Origin: JAJRZX01 sp964472295
GTDB lineage: Bacteria > Desulfobacterota > GWC2-55-46 > JADFVP01
DNA length: 8,198 bases
Direction of reading: 5' to 3'
NCBI GenBank assembly: GCA_964472295.1
Contig: CAYYJQ010000064.1
Location: forward strand, 1-8,198
The notes below the pieces were generated by a model. That model saw only the letters and a list, made by a program, of their open reading frames with translations, did not search any database and was not told the origin of the DNA. A program made the translations under genes and the position numbers. This document shows, piece after piece, positions 5,937-8,198 of the stretch (positions are counted from its first letter, which is position 1; every line of letters starts with the position of its first letter).

Positions 5937-6087
5937 GGAACCTCTGAATAATTCGTCCCTGAATTATTCAGAGAGGTCAAAGAAAAAACGCGGTTTTTCT
6001 TTTTCTCACATTTTCAACAACTTACAGTTGTAGAAAATGGCAACACATCCCTGTGTTGCCGGAAAGCCAGAATAAATCAGACTTTCC
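5937..6087 (+). repeat. Five-hairpin repeat element, copy A
   Basis: About 151 bp, starting 80 bases after the Kelch-TPR stop codon and sense to that gene. Five hairpins follow each other: CTCTGAATAATTC/GAATTATTCAGAG (13 bp, loop GTCCCT); AAAGAAAAA/TTTTTCTTT; CATTTTC-ACAACT/AGTTGT-GAAAATG with one A·A mismatch; GGCAACACA/TGTGTTGCC (9 bp, loop TCCC); and GGAAAG/CTTTCC with an imperfect inner stem. A related copy lies on the opposite strand at 6628-6777, 120 of 150 aligned bases identical by hand count. The two ends are imperfect inverted repeats (GGAACCTCTGA against GGAAAGTCTGA). No reading frame runs through it. It could be a structured RNA domain, a mobile miniature element, or both. Confidence 0.85.
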
Positions 6088-6194
6088 TTACAGCAGATAG
6101 TCCCTGTCATGAAGGAAGTACGTCAAGGAAGATAAGAATAAATGGCTTTGGCCATTTAAAACATCTCGCATGATGGGAGAGTAAGCAACCCATC
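6088..6194. other. Gene-free stretch with further small hairpins
   Basis: No gene is seen between repeat copy A and the cytochrome terminator. It contains a perfect 8-bp hairpin, TAAATGGC/GCCATTTA with loop TTTG (6139-6158), and a weaker GATGGG/CCCATC pair (6172-6194) abutting the terminator A-tract. Together with copy A this makes 5937-6194 almost entirely self-complementary DNA. These two hairpins have no counterpart next to copy B. Confidence 0.5.
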
Positions 6195-6231
6195 AAAAAA
6201 AAGCGGGCGGCCATAAGATGGCCGCCCGCTT
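6195..6231 (-). terminator. Strong intrinsic terminator of the cytochrome genes
   Basis: On the minus strand AAGCGGGCGGCCAT (6231-6218) pairs with ATGGCCGCCCGCTT (6214-6201) around a CTT loop, a perfect 14-bp GC-rich stem, followed directly by a T-run (6202-6195). It starts five bases after the monoheme cytochrome stop. The plus-strand side has only a weak T-rich flank, so it is mainly a minus-strand terminator. Confidence 0.92.
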
Positions 6232-6236
6232 CGTCT

Positions 6237-6605
6237 TTACTGGGCCGTACACTTGCAGAGTTCTCGAAGAAAGTCCTTGAGTTCGCTTATCTCCCTGTCC
6301 GTAAGCGTATCCCCAAAGGGCGGCATCATGCGTGACCTGTTAGTGGCAGCCCCGCCTTCTTTTATGACGTGTATGAGGTCCTCGTCACTTAGTTGGCTCA
6401 TCTTCGCGGCGTTTGTATGGTTGCGCGGCCTGACGGGCTGGGTGGGCGTGTTGTTGGGCCCATCGCCCTTTCCTTCAAGGCCGTGACATGCCGCGCAGTA
6501 AAAGCGGTAGTTCGCTTTTGCCGTTCCCGCAAGGGCCGCGCCCGCGCCAAAGGCCCAGAGTATTATGACGATGGCCGCTGTCTTTAAGAATACCTTATAA
6601 TTCAT
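6237..6605 (-). CDS. Exported monoheme class I cytochrome c
   Basis: A 122-residue precursor with a signal peptide (hydrophobic about 9-24, likely cleavage after ALA, residue 26), giving a mature domain of about 96 residues typical of small soluble cytochromes c. The heme site is C37-A-A-C40-H41, followed by GLEGKGDGPN, the usual class I loop. M94 in RMMPPFGD is the likely sixth iron ligand (M93 is adjacent). The C-terminus carries an additional CKC (C117, C119). It should shuttle electrons in the periplasm. The ATG at 6605 begins a proper signal peptide; an upstream in-frame extension to 6677 runs into repeat copy B and is rejected. No Shine-Dalgarno is visible. It lies downstream of the diheme cytochrome with copy B between them, and ends at a strong terminator. 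Confidence 0.9.
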   Translation of the reverse strand: MNYKVFLKTAAIVIILWAFGAGAALAGTAKANYRFYCAACHGLEGKGDGPNNTPTQPVRPRNHTNAAKMSQLSDEDLIHVIKEGGAATNRSRMMPPFGDTLTDREISELKDFLRELCKCTAQ

Positions 6606-6627
6606 GTTGTTTTGACATATTGATAAA

Positions 6628-6777
6628 GAAAGTCTGATTAATTCAGACTTTCCGGCAACACATGGACGTCTTGCCATCTTCGAGAACTTACAGTTGCCTA
6701 AAATGTGAGGTAAAGGGAAACCGCGTTTTTCCTTTCCCGTCGCTCCTTAATTCAGGGACGAATTAAGGAGAGGTTCC
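6628..6777 (-). repeat. Five-hairpin repeat element, copy B
   Basis: The second copy, inverted relative to copy A, starts seven bases after the diheme cytochrome stop and ends 22 bases before the monoheme cytochrome ATG, sense to both. Read on the minus strand, stem 1 is CTCCTTAATTC/GAATTAAGGAG with the same loop GTCCCT as copy A; GAAT·ATTC of copy A is CCTT·AAGG here, so three adjacent pairs changed on both sides. The AAAAACGCGGTTT block is unchanged. Stem 3 has two G·T pairs where copy A has A-T, and gains a G-C where copy A has A·A. Stem 4 has a G·G mismatch and a G·T. Stem 5 is perfect here (GAAAGTCTGA/TCAGACTTTC). It fills most of the 178-base intercistronic gap. Confidence 0.85.
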
Positions 6778-6783
6778 AAAAAT

Positions 6784-7533
6784 CTATTTCTGGGCCGCAA
6801 CATAGCCTGCAAGGGCCCTGAGTTTCACCTCTGAGAGCATCTTCGAGTAATCGGGCATTGGGCTTAAGGGGGTAAAGGCCCGGGGGTTCTTGATGTAGTT
6901 GTATACCCAGTCAGGATTCAGCCTCTTTGCTGTTCCCGTAAGCGTTGGCCCCGTAAGGCCTCCCACGATCTTTGACCCCCGCTTTATGGTATGGCATCCG
7001 TAGCATCCGAATTTTTTCTGGAAGATGAACCTGCCGCGCACAGTGGCCTTTGGCTTGATGCCGGCCTCTATCACGTCCGGGGACTTGAGGCCCTCGAGAA
7101 AGGCGGCAACCTCCCCGGCCTCGTCTTTTTCAAGAGAGATGTGCCTGCCCTTGTTCTTTTCGGTAAGAGAGTTGTACTCCATGCCCCGTATAGGCGCGGG
7201 ATTCTGGAGCCAGTCCTTCAAGAACCCCTCTTTGAACTTGCTCCCAGCGTACCAGAGGGCAGGACCTTTTTCACTTAGTCTTTCATCTATGGTGGGCCGT
7301 CTCGCGGGCCTCTTAACACTGTGGCAGGAGGCGCACTTTGCCTTGAAGATGTCAATTCCAGTGCCAGGTCCCGCCTCTGCGGGCGTGGAGTTGAGGGCAA
7401 GGCCCGCGAGCAGGGTGATGATGAGAAAGGCAAGGGCCGGGGCCGGAGCGAGTCGAAGACGACGGGCAGGAGTTGGAAGGGTGGTAATCCCCCCTGCTCT
7501 TCCCTCTCCAGTATTTTCAACGTGAATGAACAT
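6784..7533 (-). CDS. Exported diheme cytochrome c
   Basis: A 249-residue protein with two heme-binding sites: C67-A-S-C70-H71 and C177-Y-G-C180-H181, each heading a cytochrome c domain (about 58-150 and 163-249). Likely sixth ligands are M118 (IRGMEYN) and M226 (SPMPDYSKM). The N-terminus is long (about 30 residues, with RRLRL) before a hydrophobic segment (31-47) and a probable cleavage site after AEA (54), so the mature protein is periplasmic, or membrane-anchored if uncleaved. No other ATG could start it ahead of the hydrophobic segment. There is no Shine-Dalgarno, and the predicted transcription start is only two or three bases before the ATG. With the monoheme cytochrome downstream it forms a likely electron-transfer pair; the partner oxidase or reductase is not in the window. 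Confidence 0.9.
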   Translation of the reverse strand: MFIHVENTGEGRAGGITTLPTPARRLRLAPAPALAFLIITLLAGLALNSTPAEAGPGTGIDIFKAKCASCHSVKRPARRPTIDERLSEKGPALWYAGSKFKEGFLKDWLQNPAPIRGMEYNSLTEKNKGRHISLEKDEAGEVAAFLEGLKSPDVIEAGIKPKATVRGRFIFQKKFGCYGCHTIKRGSKIVGGLTGPTLTGTAKRLNPDWVYNYIKNPRAFTPLSPMPDYSKMLSEVKLRALAGYVAAQK

Positions 7534-7541
7534 ACCCGTTC

Positions 7542-7570
7542 TGTATATAAAAGAAGGGGGCTTTTGTCAA
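7542..7570 (-). promoter_or_regulatory. Strong sigma70-type promoter of the cytochrome genes
   Basis: On the minus strand a perfect TTGACA (7570-7565) is followed after exactly 17 bp by TATACA (7547-7542). The predicted start near 7535 almost coincides with the diheme cytochrome ATG at 7533, implying a leaderless or nearly leaderless mRNA. Confidence 0.75.
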
Positions 7571-7822
7571 GATTTATAATGAAGCGGGCCCGGTCCTGTC
7601 TGGAACAAGAATCAGGGCAGGGTATTCTCCTCTTCTTGTTCTGCTTCTTCTGCTTCGGGAATATCTTCTGAAATGGGAAGTTGATTGTTTTAGCAACTTA
7701 TTGTAATATTGAATTGATTTTCATCCCTCGTCAAATAAGAGGGCAATGAACTTCCGGTAAGCGAAACTCCCGGTTCCCTGAAGTATAAGTCTCCGTTATG
7801 TCTTCTGAAGAAGGGGGGTCTT
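7571..7822. other. Intergenic region between divergent genes
   Basis: Holds no convincing gene. It contains a perfect 9-bp inverted repeat GAACAAGAA/TTCTTGTTC (7603-7611 and 7633-7641) with a 21-base loop and a short TTCTGCTTC tandem duplication after it. The stretch 7670-7740 is A/T-rich and may carry a plus-strand promoter for the gene at 7823, but no pair of boxes stands out. Confidence 0.4.
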
Positions 7823-8176
7823 ATGAGTGAAAGTTCGGATCCATCCGCATATGTGAGAGGGTATCATGAGGCGTGGTGCGTTACATTTACGTGTGCGGTT
7901 GCGCTGGTGTGCTTTGCGGCATTTTACATATTTCTCCATGTAAGTATTTGGTCTCAGTCTTATGATAAAAAAGCGAAGGACTCTTTCTTTAATTCACTTG
8001 GGAGCATCAAGGCCCTGTTGCTAAAGCCTGAAGTAACGTCATCTGATATGAAGGGAATGCTGGAGAAGTTGGATATTCTCCTTGCAGAGCCAGGTTATGG
8101 GGCGAATGGACGTCCCTTGAAGCGTGATGTATTTACCATGGAATTCACTGCTGTCCCATTAACTTATACCCAGTGA
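7823..8176 (+). CDS. Small single-span membrane protein, unknown function
   Basis: A 117-residue protein. A short N-terminal segment is followed by one hydrophobic span (about residues 19-41, FTCAVALVCFAAFYIFLHVSI), then a soluble region of about 75 residues that looks helical (KKAKDSFFNSLGSIKALL, SDMKGMLEKLDILL) and ends TMEFTAVPLTYTQ. Two cysteines (C19, C24) lie at the start of the span. I do not recognise a family. The ATG has a strong purine-rich site, AAGGGGGG, six bases before it, which supports real translation. It is divergent from the cytochrome genes. Its base composition is more A/T-rich than that of the neighbouring genes. The window ends 22 bases after the stop, so any following partner gene is not visible. 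Confidence 0.65.
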   Translation: MSESSDPSAYVRGYHEAWCVTFTCAVALVCFAAFYIFLHVSIWSQSYDKKAKDSFFNSLGSIKALLLKPEVTSSDMKGMLEKLDILLAEPGYGANGRPLKRDVFTMEFTAVPLTYTQ

Positions 8177-8198
8177 GAGCTGGTTATGTTCCAAGGAT

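Noticed and set aside
5937..6194. CRISPR array or tandem repeat in the hairpin-rich gap
   Set aside because: The hairpins all differ in sequence; there are no regular direct repeats with spacers.
6606..6677. Upstream in-frame extension of the monoheme cytochrome
   Set aside because: It would be translated from repeat copy B and place 24 unrelated residues before a complete signal peptide.
7612..7692. Glu-rich stop-to-stop frame on the minus strand (ends AEQEEENTLP), possible gene remnant
   Set aside because: Only 25 codons with no start codon and no related sequence upstream; it arises from the repeated TTCTGCTTC-type bases and cannot be supported as a pseudogene.

Overview
The window looks like chromosomal DNA from a Gram-negative bacterium. 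Evidence for this: two lipoproteins with lipoboxes, two exported c-type cytochromes, a periplasmic MerP-type protein, and frequent AGG/AGA arginine and ATA isoleucine codons in moderately GC-rich genes. A Nitrospirota or deltaproteobacterial (Desulfuromonadota-like) lineage would fit, but this is an impression of style, not a proof.

Layout. Positions 1-274 hold no credible gene, only strong hairpins, one of which is the probable terminator of the minus-strand iron superoxide dismutase gene (275-871). Next on the minus strand is a cysteine-rich lipoprotein of unknown function (1057-1515). A hotdog-fold acyl-CoA thioesterase follows on the plus strand (1770-2129).

Positions 2297-3944 form a compact mercury operon on the plus strand: merR, merT, merP, a thioredoxin-fold gene and merF. 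A single MerR-type promoter (TTGACC, 20-bp spacer carrying a perfect dyad, TATAAT) lies directly in front of merR, so merR is probably autoregulated and transcribed first, apparently with almost no leader. Import (MerP, MerT, MerF) and sensing (MerR) are present, but no mercuric reductase (merA) or organomercurial lyase (merB). The small thioredoxin-fold protein sits where an enzyme would be expected.

A good sigma70-type promoter (3996-4025) then drives a large lipoprotein made of a six-bladed Kelch domain fused to TPR repeats (4105-5856). On the minus strand, two c-type cytochromes (diheme 6784-7533, monoheme 6237-6605) form a likely transcription unit, with a strong promoter upstream (7542-7570) and a textbook terminator downstream (6195-6231). 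A small single-span membrane protein of unknown function ends the window (7823-8176).

The most unusual feature is a repeat of about 150 bp present twice in inverted orientation (5937-6087 plus, 6628-6777 minus), 120 of 150 aligned bases identical by hand count. Each copy folds into five consecutive hairpins, and the copies differ by paired changes that preserve the first stem. Each copy lies downstream of a gene's stop codon in the sense orientation, and one sits between the two cytochrome genes. This points to selection on a folded RNA or single-stranded DNA and deserves a genome-wide search.
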